A stretch of 7,892 nt of DNA from Gallionellales bacterium CG03_land_8_20_14_0_80_55_15 (GTDB lineage Bacteria > Pseudomonadota > Gammaproteobacteria > Burkholderiales > Gallionellaceae): NCBI GenBank assembly GCA_002780675.1, contig PEUR01000008.1, positions 1 through 7,892 on the forward strand, written 5' to 3'. A program made the translations under genes and the position numbers. Below are positions 7,862 through 7,892 of this stretch, piece by piece (within the stretch, counting starts at the first letter, position 1; each line of letters opens with the position of its first letter). The notes beneath the pieces were generated by a model, which did not search any database, was not told the origin of the DNA, and saw nothing but the letters and a program-made list of their open reading frames with translations.

Positions 7862-7892
7862 GAGGTTTTCCCATCAACCCAAGCCTGAGAAG
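7862..7892 (-). other. Partial 5' region of tamA
   Basis: Only 31 bases upstream of tamA are present. They hold a weak purine-rich ribosome site (GGGAAAA on the minus strand, ending about four bases before the ATG). An ATG at 7874-7872 is out of frame with tamA. The promoter, if close, lies beyond the right edge. Confidence 0.4.

Noticed and set aside
1..7892. CRISPR array, tRNA or rRNA genes, insertion sequence or prophage
   Set aside because: I found no spaced direct repeats, cloverleaf-like sequence, terminal inverted repeats or transposase-like protein on either strand. Nearly every base is accounted for by the four genes.

Overview
The window holds four protein-coding genes and almost no non-coding DNA. 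Two plus-strand genes (1-2328) run tail-to-tail into a two-gene minus-strand operon (7861-2343). The moderate-to-high GC content, the tight gene packing and the TamA/TamB pair point to a Gram-negative proteobacterium. The style of the proteins, including the ABC/DUF1854 pair, suits a betaproteobacterium. A closer placement, for example Nitrosomonadales, would be a guess.

Left block (plus strand). The window opens inside a large ABC exporter subunit. Its reading frame is open to the left edge, so the true start is outside. Before the membrane domain the visible part carries a CxxC knuckle that looks like half of a zinc ribbon. After it come six predicted membrane helices and a complete nucleotide-binding domain. 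The stop codon overlaps the ATG of a 154-residue DUF1854 protein (ATGA). As I recall, this exporter and DUF1854 protein are the pair named in databases as 'cyanophycin metabolism-associated', because they occur next to cyanophycin synthetase genes. No cyanophycin synthetase or cyanophycinase is visible here, so any such gene must lie to the left of the window or elsewhere. The substrate and mechanism of this pair are, to my knowledge, undetermined. It is the least understood and most interesting part of the window.

Right block (minus strand). tamA (an Omp85-family outer-membrane protein with signal peptide, three POTRA domains and a beta-barrel) is followed by tamB (a giant AsmA-like inner-membrane-anchored protein with the C-terminal DUF490/TamB domain). 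They are joined by a TGATG stop/start overlap. Together they form the translocation and assembly module that spans the envelope and is implicated in outer-membrane protein insertion and phospholipid transport.

The two blocks converge with only 14 bases between stop codons and no convincing terminator there, so their transcripts probably overlap. I see no RNA genes, mobile elements, CRISPR arrays or long repeats. Apart from the ABC/DUF1854 pair, the region looks like ordinary chromosome.
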